Part shown: in pieces, positions 46,901 through 55,045 of the stretch
How positions within the stretch are numbered: position 1 is the stretch's first letter
Layout: each line of letters opens with the position of its first letter
Source of the DNA: Bacteroidota bacterium
GTDB lineage: Bacteria; Bacteroidota; Bacteroidia; Chitinophagales; Saprospiraceae
Length of the DNA: 64,000 nt
Assembly (NCBI GenBank): GCA_016124585.1
Contig: WGNL01000008.1
Location: 62,001-126,000, forward strand
Direction: 5' to 3'
Notes under the pieces: generated by a model
Databases searched by the model: none
The model's input: only the letters and a program-made list of their open reading frames with translations
Told to the model about the DNA's origin: nothing
Made by a program: the position numbers and the translations under genes

Positions 46901-48270
46901 CAGTAGCATTCGTTTCTGGCAATAAGCGAGACCGTGTAGGTGCCAGGGGTATTGTAAGTCTGGCTCGGCTCAAACTGTGTCGTATTGTTCCCGTTGCCAA
47001 AGCCCCAAACATAGCTTGTGGCATTGGTGCTGTTATTTTGAAAATAAACCGTTTGCCCTTGGCAGATAGTAATAACACCATTCGCCGATGGTGGCAAAGA
47101 GCCAATCTGCGATTCAGGTTCTTCAAGGATTTCAACGCAGAGGGAGCTTTCACCTGTACAGGTGGCGGTTGAGTCTGGGCAAGCAACTATCATTGACGTA
47201 GAAGAAAAACAACCCGAAGCATCCATGATAGTTACCGAATATGTGCCACAACATACAGGGTCCAAATTATCAGAAGTACTTCCATTACTCCAAGAAAAAG
47301 TATAAGGCGGAAATCCGCCTACACCTTTGATTTCAATGGAACCATCGCAAGTAAGAAAGTTCGTTTGAGGATTAATATTCGTTGGATAGGCAGATACCCA
47401 GCAATCCTGCGAACTGTTAATTATGGTGGTAGTGCAAAAATCCGTTTGGCCAGTAGCATCTACAACTATGAAAACATAAGTACCTGGGGACGCAAAGGGA
47501 AGAACTGTGGGCATAGAAGTCAAGGTAAATGGGGCTTGCGCAACGCCATTCCATGTATAGGTCACTGTGAAAGGTGCCGTACCATCTATCTCATTAAAAT
47601 AGATTTCCGAACCGGAATTGGGGGCGCCATTTATACTTTGTTGGCCACAAAAAAACTGGAAAGGGCCTGACTGAGTACCTCCTCCCCCCGCTACCACTTT
47701 CACTTGTCCTTGCCCCGGCGCACCCCAATCCACTGTCACCGTATTGCCGTTTGGGGTGAAGCTGGTTGCCCCCTGTACCGACCAAGTGACATTTGTGCCC
47801 GCAGGAATGCCCGTCACCTCATACTGTGCCGTTCCGAAGGCACAAATTTTTTCGCAAGTGGACTGGCTGCTGTCTTGTGGACAAGTGGCAATGGTGGGGA
47901 CAATTGTTGGTGTAAGCCCATTGGTAATGGCTATGCTAATTTCAGTTGTATAGGTGAAAGTGCCACCATTTTGTGAAACTGCCACGACGTTTGCTGTCAA
48001 GGTGACAGAACCTGGCGCAGTAAGCTGAGGACAAAAATCGAGGGGATTCCCGCTTCCAACGGTTGTGCCAGAACTGGAACCCCAACTTATCACTTCAATG
48101 AATTGGCTTGGGTCGCTGAGCACAACCTCGTACACGCCGCATTCGCCAAGACACAATACTTGCGGCCCGATTATCGAAACGCCCTGATTGGGCTGTGCAT
48201 AAAGGAAATTTTGAAAGGAAAAACAAAAGGCAATAATGGTAATGAGTAGTTGGTAGCGATGTTTCATCAC
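40996..48270 (-). CDS. Giant PKD/tandem-repeat surface protein with gliding-motility-type C-terminal domain
   Basis: 2424 residues with a signal peptide (1-26). An N-terminal region of Ig/PKD-like modules contains one SprB-like repeat (about 307-365: GSIEIKGVGGFPPYTFSWSNGS) and PKD domains (about 407-455 and 1090-1300: SWNFDDPSSGG, FASPGIYNVELTITS). A SdrD-B-like domain (about 1653-1755: GDVYFDVNGNGVIDAGD) follows. Eight tandem repeats of about 51 residues (about 1760-2172) come next, then a linker and the CHU_C domain (about 2335-2424: MPNSFSPNDDGINDCY, IFDRWGTLLFRT). The type B signal marks it for T9SS and surface exposure as an adhesin-like filament. It lies 212 bp behind the TPR/PD40/OmpA-like gene on the same strand; no PorP/SprF gene is adjacent. 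Confidence 0.92.
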   Translation of the reverse strand: MMKHRYQLLITIIAFCFSFQNFLYAQPNQGVSIIGPQVLCLGECGVYEVVLSDPSQFIEVISWGSSSGTTVGSGNPLDFCPQLTAPGSVTLTANVVAVSQNGGTFTYTTEISIAITNGLTPTIVPTIATCPQDSSQSTCEKICAFGTAQYEVTGIPAGTNVTWSVQGATSFTPNGNTVTVDWGAPGQGQVKVVAGGGGTQSGPFQFFCGQQSINGAPNSGSEIYFNEIDGTAPFTVTYTWNGVAQAPFTLTSMPTVLPFASPGTYVFIVVDATGQTDFCTTTIINSSQDCWVSAYPTNINPQTNFLTCDGSIEIKGVGGFPPYTFSWSNGSTSDNLDPVCCGTYSVTIMDASGCFSSTSMIVACPDSTATCTGESSLCVEILEEPESQIGSLPPSANGVITICQGQTVYFQNNSTNATSYVWGFGNGNNTTQFEPSQTYNTPGTYTVSLIARNECYCADTSYVEVYVIAADVPEINCTGTICEGETVTYSTDANCDTYTWVVTGSYNILDGGLPTDNFITVEWLAGPQGTISLAVGGCAGSVCTLPNVVPIPIVSDNVQIQGPDKVCEGSTEEYFIPNYQGTSINWTVLGSGNITDGQGTERITVNWFGNANQGNPQRVIVEFNNCYLGCSGKDTLNVSIVPGFYATGPIEVCANSSGTYQTRNTVNNNLIPANWQVINNSGTVVWSSPAPTNTANIPFNFPAGAYTVHAAAANASSFCNNDYNIFIKLIAPPNAPSAIIGEDEICSGLTYSYEAVGLPTADFTWTFTGGSIANFSGNPANVVWNASGPYAVSVVQTATTGLACTSPPTNLAVNPIPPFTVTGDGQVCKEQSGIYSVPFFENIDYQWVISPASAGTIIDGAGSEQVEVLWHTVGPVTVGVSVCGATENFNVTVLPLPEPVTQTPANLCQGETTLIQTTVGYASYVWNNAGGTQISTLPTPMLGAGNYEVEVTDVNGCVGDTIFQIVEQPGPNISISTPAYYALCSGGPAAVIHATESSPAYSYQWLRNGVNVGTNSPTYSTNQPGDYQVIATNAAGCTAASNVLALVDCAAIGGTCIGGQCFGGSGGGPPVPGCTPAGTVDFSTGTSPDCNAPSFTNLSTNYVPGSFTWIFGDGTGSNLDNPPPHPYPNVGYYTIVLIGEVNGVTPGTSCAVGTYHDVLIPVEADFTYSSACPGAPVQFTDLSVFLSPYDIIAWSWNFDDPSSGGANTTTLQNPMHTFASPGIYNVELTITSSAFGGCTVTFVKPVTVFMPPSVSFALPSATCENTSLPFDAVVGSGVASVYWNFGDPASGEGNTSEQYNSFHEFDVPGSYTVQLTALSIEGCYNTHTDNITITPNTLSGTISTSPPSPLCEGETTTLTSPAGGISWLWSDNSVANNIIVSTSGVYAVTLTDATGCTYAPPPAVVDVFGEPNGIIKAVEYNEFGQPVAFFENTYSVCEGEDVFLVIQGSTTNSYQWSNGEGGDELEFSEDKGNLLPVGTHNFTVTVTDNMTNCTATEGPFTVMVNPAPTVAITSSPSGFICENTGASLSVTSPNATYNYQWNTGETGTNIMVIAGGTYFATAINQFGCKGLSNEIDIHNAPDIDLVPAGCHTRCQPDTMCLPVVPDIASYQWLWNGSPIPAPNGTMANPIFDQSGEYSVVMTDIYGCTSTSAPLNLDLFPGFGDIVGDVYFDVNGNGVIDAGDTLVSGINIFLNNGGANLDTVTSNVTTGYNFVDILSDDYTLILDTLNLPAGWEAVLVSTDITLTGCDVEEQFDWLLFETCTPSMETVQLTACPGGVANYNGNFIAEGTSQNFTSMNWLGCDSIVTVFVSALATSSGSETFDACPGTSISYNGTDIAAGTSADVTLVNWLGCDSIVTVTVNPLPAANSSLALTACPGSFADYNGTPLSPGTDTLFLFPGAQGCDSMVNVTVTAIPTSASTVNLSACTGSSADYNGTAVPAGTSQDFTLMNWLGCDSVVTVQVAEVLASTGAETLTACPGTTANYNGTDILAGATQDVTLDNWLGCDSVVTVTVDPLPTSSLVIDGFACAGDSLDYNGTLVAAGSSQVFYEINQWGCTDTIEVSVAALPTNASTEQIVACPGTTVTYGGMTLLPGDVQDFTLMNQFGCDSVVTVTVLASQSDTTQLALQVCEGETLTFNGQTLSAGEQYTWVGQNQTGCDSVVFVSVTALPSVSYDLSASQICWNALDGNIAVGNINGVTGPYEFSLNGTTFQADTLFDGLPPGDYEVVLQDVNGCVFGQNVSINSVPPISVEAQDETLVCGETVMLRPLVSSSIPVTWEWSDSTGVISTAEELQVSTPGVYVYSVTNECESMSGNINVQVEPLKQARLIYMPNSFSPNDDGINDCYKGFADPNADIISYELKIFDRWGTLLFRTDNIDGCWNGLERGKKMNPTVVVYWLRMKVRNCDGVVVDVFRKGDVHLIR
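41755..42995 (-). repeat. Eight tandem ~51-residue repeats
   Basis: Each unit follows ACPGxxxxYNGTxxxAGTxQ, then NWLGCDSxVTVxV and LP. Two Cys per unit are constant (CPG and GCDS). Units 1, 2, 4 and 5 are the most alike (all NWLGCDS); unit 6 has GCTDT and unit 8 has VCEGE and GCDSV. Spacing is about 150-156 bp. Confidence 0.9.
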
Positions 48271-48482
48271 AGGATAAATTTTGTGTGTAATCGGTTGAAA
48301 ATAAGCAAATTACCCAGCTGAAGGCCAAGCGAAAAAGGTGTCGTTTTAGCAATTGGTAGGGTACGAAGTTAGTCCAATATTTCACTGGTCGCAATTCAAA
48401 ATGCTGGTTTGAACGATTTTTGACAAATGGAAAGTTGAGTTATAGAAAACAAGGTATGGATATAGAAAAGCCCCACGCTGGG

Positions 48483-50552
48483 TTATTCTTCAATAAAGTG
48501 CTGTAAATCCGGAAACTGGCTGATAAATTTGGCAGCCTCATCTTTGGTCATCGCCCGACCACGAAGGAATGGCGTAACCGTGGCAGAAGTGTAGCCGTCA
48601 TTGACCAAAGTTTGCCGCCAAGCTTCGGCAGCATCATAAGTTAAATAAAGCCCAGTTGAAAATTTCAATCCAGTTTGCCCGGCCCTTCGCTCCAAAATGC
48701 CTTCTGGGTACAATTCAAAAAGTTTTTGAAGCCCAACCCCATCCAATGATTCCCGTTCTGCACTGACAACGACTCTATAAACAAGATTGGTCATCCCTTT
48801 TTGAAAAAACTGCGCTTTGAAGGCGTCCTTTGGGAGCGCAGGGCGATACAACTCAAAAGGCAAAATGGCTGGATTTTCGACAAAAACCTCCGCTCGACGG
48901 TTAGTGGGGGTTTTGCCTTCGGCAATGGGGAAGTTGCTGCCAGCGAAGAGCACCGTCACCCGATCAGAATTGACACCTTCTTGTCGCAGCAGGTCGGTGG
49001 CTGTTTGCGAAGCAAATAAAAAAAAGCCGACGGGGTCATCCCATGACACGGAATGAAGTGCGACAGTGACCTTGAGCTTCGGATATTTTTTCAGCAATTG
49101 TGCCAGCAGGGCAAATTGGTTAACTGCCAATTCTTTGGGTGAGCCACCAGGTGCAGGCATTAGCATGACGGGCAATTCGAATGTGCTGATCTCATCGAAA
49201 AAACTATCTGGCGGGAGCGCCAAACGCTCACTTGGCTCCGGTGTATTTTTTCCTTTGCCTACTAAGCAGAATGCAGCCGGTGATGACTCACTCAATTGCC
49301 ATTCACGGGGCTGATCGAACATCGCCACAAAAAGGTCACGACCACCCTCCCCATCGATACGATCGGAATCGAAAAAGCCACGGTCTCCGCCATGAGAAAG
49401 CAGAAAGTGGTCATCATTGGAGGCTGAATTGATAGGGGCAGCAAGGTTGGTGGGCGGCGACCACCGGCCGGACCAATCTAACCAAGTAGCTCGAAGTATG
49501 TCCAGCCCCCCCATGCTCCGAGCAGCGTCGTTTGTAGAAAAATATAGGGTTCTACCGTCTCTGGCAAGGAAAGGAGAGGTCTCGTCAAAGGCTGAATTGA
49601 TGCCTGGACCGAGGTTCTGTGCTGCTGACCAAATATCGCCAGTCCGGGTACTGACGTAGAGGTCGAGGCCGCCCAGGCCGCCTGCTCGCCTACTAGCAAA
49701 AAGCAGTATGCTATCGTTAAAAAAGTATGGCTCGCAATCACCTGATTCAGGTCGCATGGGTCCGTTGAATGGTTCGAAGAAGATGGTACGGTCGAGGGGG
49801 TCTGCTCGAAAAGAATCGACGAGAATTTGGCCATTTCCAAGTGTCTTCCCTCGGAAGAAATAGAGGTCTGAGCCACTCACGTCAAAGCCTAGTGCAATTT
49901 CATGGTCAGCACCGTTGACAAAACGGCTCAGAGGCTGTGGCGCCGACCAGTCGCCTATTTTTACCTCTGCAAAATAGATGTCAGTAGCGGTAGCACTTCT
50001 ACCATTGGCAGAAAAATAAAGCCGATCTTGTCCAGATGGGCTGGGAAGGGGTTTGAAATCGTCGGCATTGGAATTGATGTCTGCGAGTGGAATCACAGCG
50101 GCAAGTGGGTTCTGACGGCGGATCCGCAAGCCTACGGCACAACGTCTGAGCTCCGCTTTCACAGCAGGCCGCCAAGGGTGGTCAGCAGGAGTTCTCTTCA
50201 AAAAATCCTTGTAAAAATTGGCAGCTTTTTCAAAGTCGAGGCGGGCTTGATGCAGTTTTGCGAGGTACAGGTAATTGATTGGGGGCGGGTTCCCTCTCGC
50301 CTGAAACGCTGCAAAAAGTGCAGCCTCTGCTTCTGCAGGGTGATGCAGGTGGTAATGGCAAATGCCTAAATTTGTTCGGATATCTGCATCAGGAGGAAAA
50401 TTTTCTTCAGCAGTTTGGTAGGCTTGAAGTGCTGGCTGGTATTGTTGGGCGGCAAGGTAATCATCGCCTATTTTTTTCCAAGTGTTGGCATCCTGCGCAA
50501 AGGCAGTTTGTGCCAAAAAAAGAAAAGAAAAAAGGGCGAAAAAACGGAGCAT
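48483..50552 (-). CDS. TPR/PD40 propeller/degenerate OmpA protein with SPOR-like end
   Basis: 689 residues from the ATG at 50552, which begins the signal peptide (MLRFFALFSFLFLAQTAFAQ); the open frame upstream to 50825 overlaps the divergent gene and is unlikely. Residues about 22-130 are TPR repeats. About 150-430 are PD40-type propeller repeats (LYFSANGRSATATDIYFAE, LLFASRRAGGLGGLDLYVST, LYFSTNDAARSMGGLDIL). About 470-590 is an OmpA-like fold in which the usual HTD-x-x-G motif is replaced (LHSVSWDDPVG) while the last motif NRRAEVFV is kept. The C-terminal ~80 residues resemble SPOR. The layout parallels the protein at 17904-20258. It is upstream of the 2424-aa CHU_C gene on the same strand and may help secrete or retain that protein. 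Confidence 0.8.
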   Translation of the reverse strand: MLRFFALFSFLFLAQTAFAQDANTWKKIGDDYLAAQQYQPALQAYQTAEENFPPDADIRTNLGICHYHLHHPAEAEAALFAAFQARGNPPPINYLYLAKLHQARLDFEKAANFYKDFLKRTPADHPWRPAVKAELRRCAVGLRIRRQNPLAAVIPLADINSNADDFKPLPSPSGQDRLYFSANGRSATATDIYFAEVKIGDWSAPQPLSRFVNGADHEIALGFDVSGSDLYFFRGKTLGNGQILVDSFRADPLDRTIFFEPFNGPMRPESGDCEPYFFNDSILLFASRRAGGLGGLDLYVSTRTGDIWSAAQNLGPGINSAFDETSPFLARDGRTLYFSTNDAARSMGGLDILRATWLDWSGRWSPPTNLAAPINSASNDDHFLLSHGGDRGFFDSDRIDGEGGRDLFVAMFDQPREWQLSESSPAAFCLVGKGKNTPEPSERLALPPDSFFDEISTFELPVMLMPAPGGSPKELAVNQFALLAQLLKKYPKLKVTVALHSVSWDDPVGFFLFASQTATDLLRQEGVNSDRVTVLFAGSNFPIAEGKTPTNRRAEVFVENPAILPFELYRPALPKDAFKAQFFQKGMTNLVYRVVVSAERESLDGVGLQKLFELYPEGILERRAGQTGLKFSTGLYLTYDAAEAWRQTLVNDGYTSATVTPFLRGRAMTKDEAAKFISQFPDLQHFIEE

Positions 50553-50686
50553 TTTACAGGTAGTTTCGGTTTGGGAAAAGCCATTTCGTGGCAAAAATGA
50601 GAAAAAACTGCATGGTTGTTTGACATTTCGACAGGGTTGCATGGTTATCACAGTGGGATTTAAAAAGTCGCCGTACTTTTCAGGCC

Positions 50687-53600
50687 ATGAAAAGTAGTTC
50701 ATCCGTATCATGGATTGCCTTGATTTTGTTCCTAGTAAGCGCAAAGATTGGATTTGGGCAGTCACCAGCATACCTACATTACAGCGTAAGCGATGGGCTG
50801 CCCAGTGCGCTTGTATATTGCACACTTCAGGATAAAAGTGGATACATGTGGTTTGGTACAGATAATGGATTATCGAGGTTTGATGGCACCAGGTTCAGAA
50901 CTTATGACATGAAAGATGGCATTCCCGATAAAGAAGTTGTGGGATTGTTTGAAGACAGCAGCGGTAGGATGTGGATTTCTTGTTTTGGCAAACAGCCCTC
51001 TTTTATAAAAAATGGGAAGATATTTAATGTTAATAACGACTCATTATTGGCAAAAGTAAAAAGAGCGGGTGTATATTCCTTTTATGAGGACAAAAAAGGA
51101 CGAATATGGTTGGCAAGTGGCAGGGATGAATACTATTGTTTGAGCAATACCGAATGTACAGAGTACAAATCAAGTTACACGATACACAATTTTGGAGAGT
51201 TCGGTCAAGAGTTGTATATTTTTAGCTTCTTTTTCATTGATAAATTCATTGATAAAAAAACACCTAAACAGTGTTTTATCACACCACCCCCTTTTTTACA
51301 GGTATCAAAAGAAGCAATTCAATATATGTTGGATGGGAAGAAAAACTCGCCTGCACAGGATGTAGAATTTTTCAGAAACAATCGTTCTGTGTCGATGGCA
51401 ATAGGAGGAGACTATGTAATGTATGCCTACCTTGAGGGCTTGCTTTTGGTCAAATATGCTGATGGCAACTTTATAGAAGTAGGGCGCTTGCCTGGGGTAC
51501 ATTGCACATCGGTATTTTACGCTCAAAATGGGCAATTTTGGGCGAAGTTGATCGATGGTGGCGTCGTGAATTTCAACATAGAAATTGATGGTCTTTCTAA
51601 GCCTCATTATTACTTGTTGGATAAAAAAGTTTCAAGCGCTTATATAGACGAAAATAACAACGTATGGTTTTCAACTTTAAATGACGGGATATATATGTTG
51701 CCCACATCAGCAGTATTAAATTATAACAGCACAAGCGCTAATTTATTCTCTGACAATATCACGGCTATTTGTCAACTTAAGAATGGCGACTTAGTTATTG
51801 GCGATGACAATGGGAATGTTTATAAACGCCAAGGAAAAGCCTTCCAATTAATAAAGAAAAGTCCGCTTGATGGCACCAATAAGATCCGTCGAATTATAGC
51901 CACTTCTGACAACGGCTGGATGGCAGTGACCGACAAAGCATTTTACACAAATGACGACCGAAGTCTCCCGGTGACTAGGGCAATAGGTGCATTGAAATCA
52001 TTGTGTATTTCTAATAACAATATTTGGATTGGCACCTCAAGCTTTCTTATAAAAACCAATATGTCATTATCCTCAACAGAATTTATTTTAAACGACAGGG
52101 TAATGACTGTGAATGGGGATCATGAGCAAAATTTATGGATAGGTGGCCTAACTGGGCTGTTCTCGGAAAAAGACAGTTTCCAGTATAATTGGGGAAATAA
52201 ATTCCGCCCATTATCAAGCAGGATAATTGACATCCAGCATTCAAAGCCTAATATTATCTGGGTTGCCACACCGGATTATGGATTAATTAAAGCCAAAGTA
52301 GGCAAAGGAGAAATTCTGTCAATAGAAGTAATTAATGACAAACTAGCCTCACCTATTGAAAGCATTAAATCCATTTATCCTGAACATGATGGTGAGGTAT
52401 GGCTTTCGACTAATAAAGGCGTATTTTTAGTAGATAAAGAAGGCAAAATAACCAATTATAATCAGACAAATGGAATAATTAGCAATGATGTGAATTCAAC
52501 GTTGGTTGAACAGGATACACTTTGGGCTGCAACCGTATCTGGACTCTCCAAACTCCTGTTGAAACAGCAGGGTGAAACAGGTGACTTCCACACCCTTATT
52601 CCAAGTGTAAGCTATCTCATCGGCAATCAAAAACAGCAGCTTGACCTTTCAAATACTGGCTCTACCAATCCACGAATCAAGCTTCCTGTTGGAGCCACCA
52701 TGCTAGAAGTTGATTTGGCGGCATTGCAATATCGTACCCGTGGAAACCTTCATTATGAATATTCCAGCTTGGAAGAATTACTCCCGCTCCATTTACTGAC
52801 TTTTGAAAATATCATCAATTGTATCTTCAAGAACAAAGTCCAAAAGTCTGTTGTAGATGGCGCTTCGCAAAATTATGGCGCCAATCTTTCACCTAGAAAG
52901 CTTTTAGTGCAGGCAACTGCCATACTTCCTTACGGCACACGTAGCCTTCATCCTGCCCAAATCACCATTATTGTAACCCCATGTTGGTGGCAAACAATAT
53001 GGTTCAGCCTCTCTCTCGTGATTTTGGCGAGTTATGGAATTTGGCGGGTAATAAAAGCCAGGTCAAACTACCTTAAGCTTCAAAGTACAGCTTCCGAACT
53101 CCAACTTCAAGCCATCAAATCGCAAATGAACCCTCATTTTGTAGGCAACAGCATCAATGCCATTCAGCAGTTTTTCTACCCTCCTGACCCTGTGAAAGCC
53201 AGCGAATACATTTCGATATTTTCAGACCTCCTACGCCGAACCATGACTTTCTCTGAAATCGATTTCATACCATTTCAAGAAGAAATACGCTATATGAAGG
53301 ATTATCTCCAAATGGTGAAACTTCGTTTTGGGGAGCAGTTCAACTATGAAATCATAGGTGAGGATAAGATTGAACCCACCACTAAATTCCCCGCCATGCT
53401 CTTACAACCGATACTTGAAAATGCCACAATTCATGGGCTTTCGCCCGATCACCCATCCGAGTTGACAGTGTCTTTTGATGTGAGAGACGGCCATGTCTAT
53501 TGCACACTGACCGACAATGGCGTTGGAATAAATGAGTCTTTGCGACGGAAAAGCCTAAGGCCAATCCAACGTCCGTCCAAGGGCCTCCAGTTGCTTGAGC

Positions 53601-53743
53601 AAAAAGCTCAGATGATAAACAAAATTCACCATGTAGACCTGAAATTAAGCACTACCGACCGACAACAAATTGACCCAAGTAGCACTGGGACGCAAATAAT
53701 AATTTCCTTTTTGAAAAAAACTGAACCTTCAAATGAAAAATAA
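50687..53743 (+). CDS. Two-component propeller sensor histidine kinase (LytS-type kinase core)
   Basis: 1018 residues with a signal peptide or anchor (1-24). Residues about 28-640 are Reg_prop blades (YSVSDGLPSALVYCTLQDKSGYMWFGTDNGLSRFDG, EDSSGRMWIS, ENNNVWFSTLNDGIYML), likely a periplasmic double propeller. A Y_Y_Y-like domain ends at TIIVTPCWWQTIWF, followed by a membrane segment (about 765-785). The kinase core has His817 in QMNPHFVGNSINAIQ, the N-box LLQPILENATIHGL and the G-box TDNGVGI. The usual NPHFLFN is NPHFVGN here and the usual GIGL-type glycine motif is SKGLQLLEQ, so the nucleotide site is slightly unusual. The LytTR regulator starts 49 bp downstream, forming a classic kinase/LytTR pair. 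Confidence 0.92.
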   Translation: MKSSSSVSWIALILFLVSAKIGFGQSPAYLHYSVSDGLPSALVYCTLQDKSGYMWFGTDNGLSRFDGTRFRTYDMKDGIPDKEVVGLFEDSSGRMWISCFGKQPSFIKNGKIFNVNNDSLLAKVKRAGVYSFYEDKKGRIWLASGRDEYYCLSNTECTEYKSSYTIHNFGEFGQELYIFSFFFIDKFIDKKTPKQCFITPPPFLQVSKEAIQYMLDGKKNSPAQDVEFFRNNRSVSMAIGGDYVMYAYLEGLLLVKYADGNFIEVGRLPGVHCTSVFYAQNGQFWAKLIDGGVVNFNIEIDGLSKPHYYLLDKKVSSAYIDENNNVWFSTLNDGIYMLPTSAVLNYNSTSANLFSDNITAICQLKNGDLVIGDDNGNVYKRQGKAFQLIKKSPLDGTNKIRRIIATSDNGWMAVTDKAFYTNDDRSLPVTRAIGALKSLCISNNNIWIGTSSFLIKTNMSLSSTEFILNDRVMTVNGDHEQNLWIGGLTGLFSEKDSFQYNWGNKFRPLSSRIIDIQHSKPNIIWVATPDYGLIKAKVGKGEILSIEVINDKLASPIESIKSIYPEHDGEVWLSTNKGVFLVDKEGKITNYNQTNGIISNDVNSTLVEQDTLWAATVSGLSKLLLKQQGETGDFHTLIPSVSYLIGNQKQQLDLSNTGSTNPRIKLPVGATMLEVDLAALQYRTRGNLHYEYSSLEELLPLHLLTFENIINCIFKNKVQKSVVDGASQNYGANLSPRKLLVQATAILPYGTRSLHPAQITIIVTPCWWQTIWFSLSLVILASYGIWRVIKARSNYLKLQSTASELQLQAIKSQMNPHFVGNSINAIQQFFYPPDPVKASEYISIFSDLLRRTMTFSEIDFIPFQEEIRYMKDYLQMVKLRFGEQFNYEIIGEDKIEPTTKFPAMLLQPILENATIHGLSPDHPSELTVSFDVRDGHVYCTLTDNGVGINESLRRKSLRPIQRPSKGLQLLEQKAQMINKIHHVDLKLSTTDRQQIDPSSTGTQIIISFLKKTEPSNEK

Positions 53744-53792
53744 TGAGCCTTCACTACCAAATGCCCTTTGCCTAACATTGCCAAATTAATTT

Positions 53793-54554
53793 ATGAAAAA
53801 AATCAACACGTTCATTATTGAAGATGAGATTAGTGCAATCAATACTTTGAGGGGCATGCTATCTCAATATTTTCCGCAAATAAACATTATGGAAGAAGCT
53901 CGCTCTGTCAGTGATGCTTTATTCAAAATTCAACGCAGTCAACCTGACCTTGTTTTCCTCGACATCGAAATGCCACCTTTCGGCAATGGCTTCGATTTTC
54001 TTGAAAAATGCCCTAACCCGAACTTTGGGGTCATTTTCGTCACGGCCTATCCAAATTACGCCGTGAAAGCCATCAACCACGTACAACCATGGGGCTACCT
54101 CGTAAAACCTTACAGCATCGCAGAACTCTCCAAGGCCATCGAAAAGGCGACCGAAAAAATGAAAGAGGCACATCGAGCAAGTTTGGAAAAACCAGAAACA
54201 CAGGGCCTATTGATTTCTGATGCCAGAAAAGGAAACATCGCCTTTAAAGCAGGTGATATTGTTTATTGCCAAGCGGATGGGGCAACTACTGATATTTTTT
54301 ACTTAAAAGATGGAAAAACCTCAAGATTCAAAGCCTCCAAAACTTTGAAGGACATAGAAGAACAGCTGCCCAGCCAACTGTTTTGTCGCTGCCACCACAG
54401 TTATTTGGTCAATCTTGGCTTTATTGAACGCTATGCGCATACCGGCCGAAATGGCATTATTTACCTACAAACAGGAGCCAAAGTGGGAATTTCTGTAGGA
54501 AAAATGGAATCGTTTGAAACACAATTCAGCGAATTTTTGAGGCTTGATTCTTAG
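53793..54554 (+). CDS. LytTR-family response regulator
   Basis: 253 residues. The receiver domain (3-125) has Glu10/Asp11, phospho-Asp57 in VFLDIEMP, Thr84 and Lys105 in YLVKPYS. The LytTR DNA-binding domain (about 145-250) shows the family landmarks: GDIVYCQADGATTDIFY, KTLKDIEEQL, FCRCHHSYLVNLGFIERY. It is the partner of the kinase encoded 49 bp upstream. Regulated genes are not apparent; LytTR regulators usually bind paired 9-bp direct repeats, which I could not identify with confidence here. Confidence 0.93.
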   Translation: MKKINTFIIEDEISAINTLRGMLSQYFPQINIMEEARSVSDALFKIQRSQPDLVFLDIEMPPFGNGFDFLEKCPNPNFGVIFVTAYPNYAVKAINHVQPWGYLVKPYSIAELSKAIEKATEKMKEAHRASLEKPETQGLLISDARKGNIAFKAGDIVYCQADGATTDIFYLKDGKTSRFKASKTLKDIEEQLPSQLFCRCHHSYLVNLGFIERYAHTGRNGIIYLQTGAKVGISVGKMESFETQFSEFLRLDS

Positions 54555-55045
54555 AATTCCATTCTTCCAGATGTCAGCAATTAACATTTTTGCACAGTTA
54601 TTTGCTCAGATCGCAGGGTTGTTGCATACGGTTAGCCCCCTTTTGCGGTCGACTGTACTTTTGAAAATAATTCAACGCTTTTTCTACACGCTTAATTTAA
54701 AACGAAACAAAACATGCTCTAATCACGCTCTCGTACACGCCTCTTTTTTTGTAGTTTGCTCGGCGAAAAATACGCTCATTTTTCCCTCGCATTTCCAAAA
54801 TCATTAAAAAACCAGCAAAGTCGACCAAAGACGATTACACAGTCAGGTCGGCTTTTTTGTTTATACCTGAATTAAATTACACCTGAAACCCTTTTGGGCT
54901 GCCCTGAACTTTCAGTGGCGGCCCTTTTAACAAATATTTATCGGGAACTGACTGCCGCAGCTTGACAGGTAGGCCTTAATTTTGGGCTGGAAAAGAACAC
55001 AGCCTACGCTCACAACTAGGCCATTTCAAAAAAAATCTATCGATT
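54555..55045. other. 491-bp intergenic region
   Basis: It holds a terminator-like hairpin at 54818-54861 and otherwise no supported gene. A frame at 54544-54807 lacks coding character. Confidence 0.55.
54818..54861 (+). terminator. Rho-independent terminator-like hairpin
   Basis: AAGTCGACC (54818-54826) pairs with GGTCGGCTT (54846-54854), with one G-T pair, followed by a T-run. It lies about 260 bp after the LytTR stop, so the transcript would have a long 3' end. Confidence 0.65.

Noticed and set aside
48553-50825. Upstream extension of the PD40/OmpA-like gene to 50825
   Set aside because: The extension overlaps the divergent kinase gene and has no signal peptide; the ATG at 50552 starts a clear signal sequence.
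54544-54807. 87-codon plus-strand frame after the LytTR gene
   Set aside because: It overlaps the regulator stop, has uneven composition and ends before the terminator hairpin; no recognisable features.
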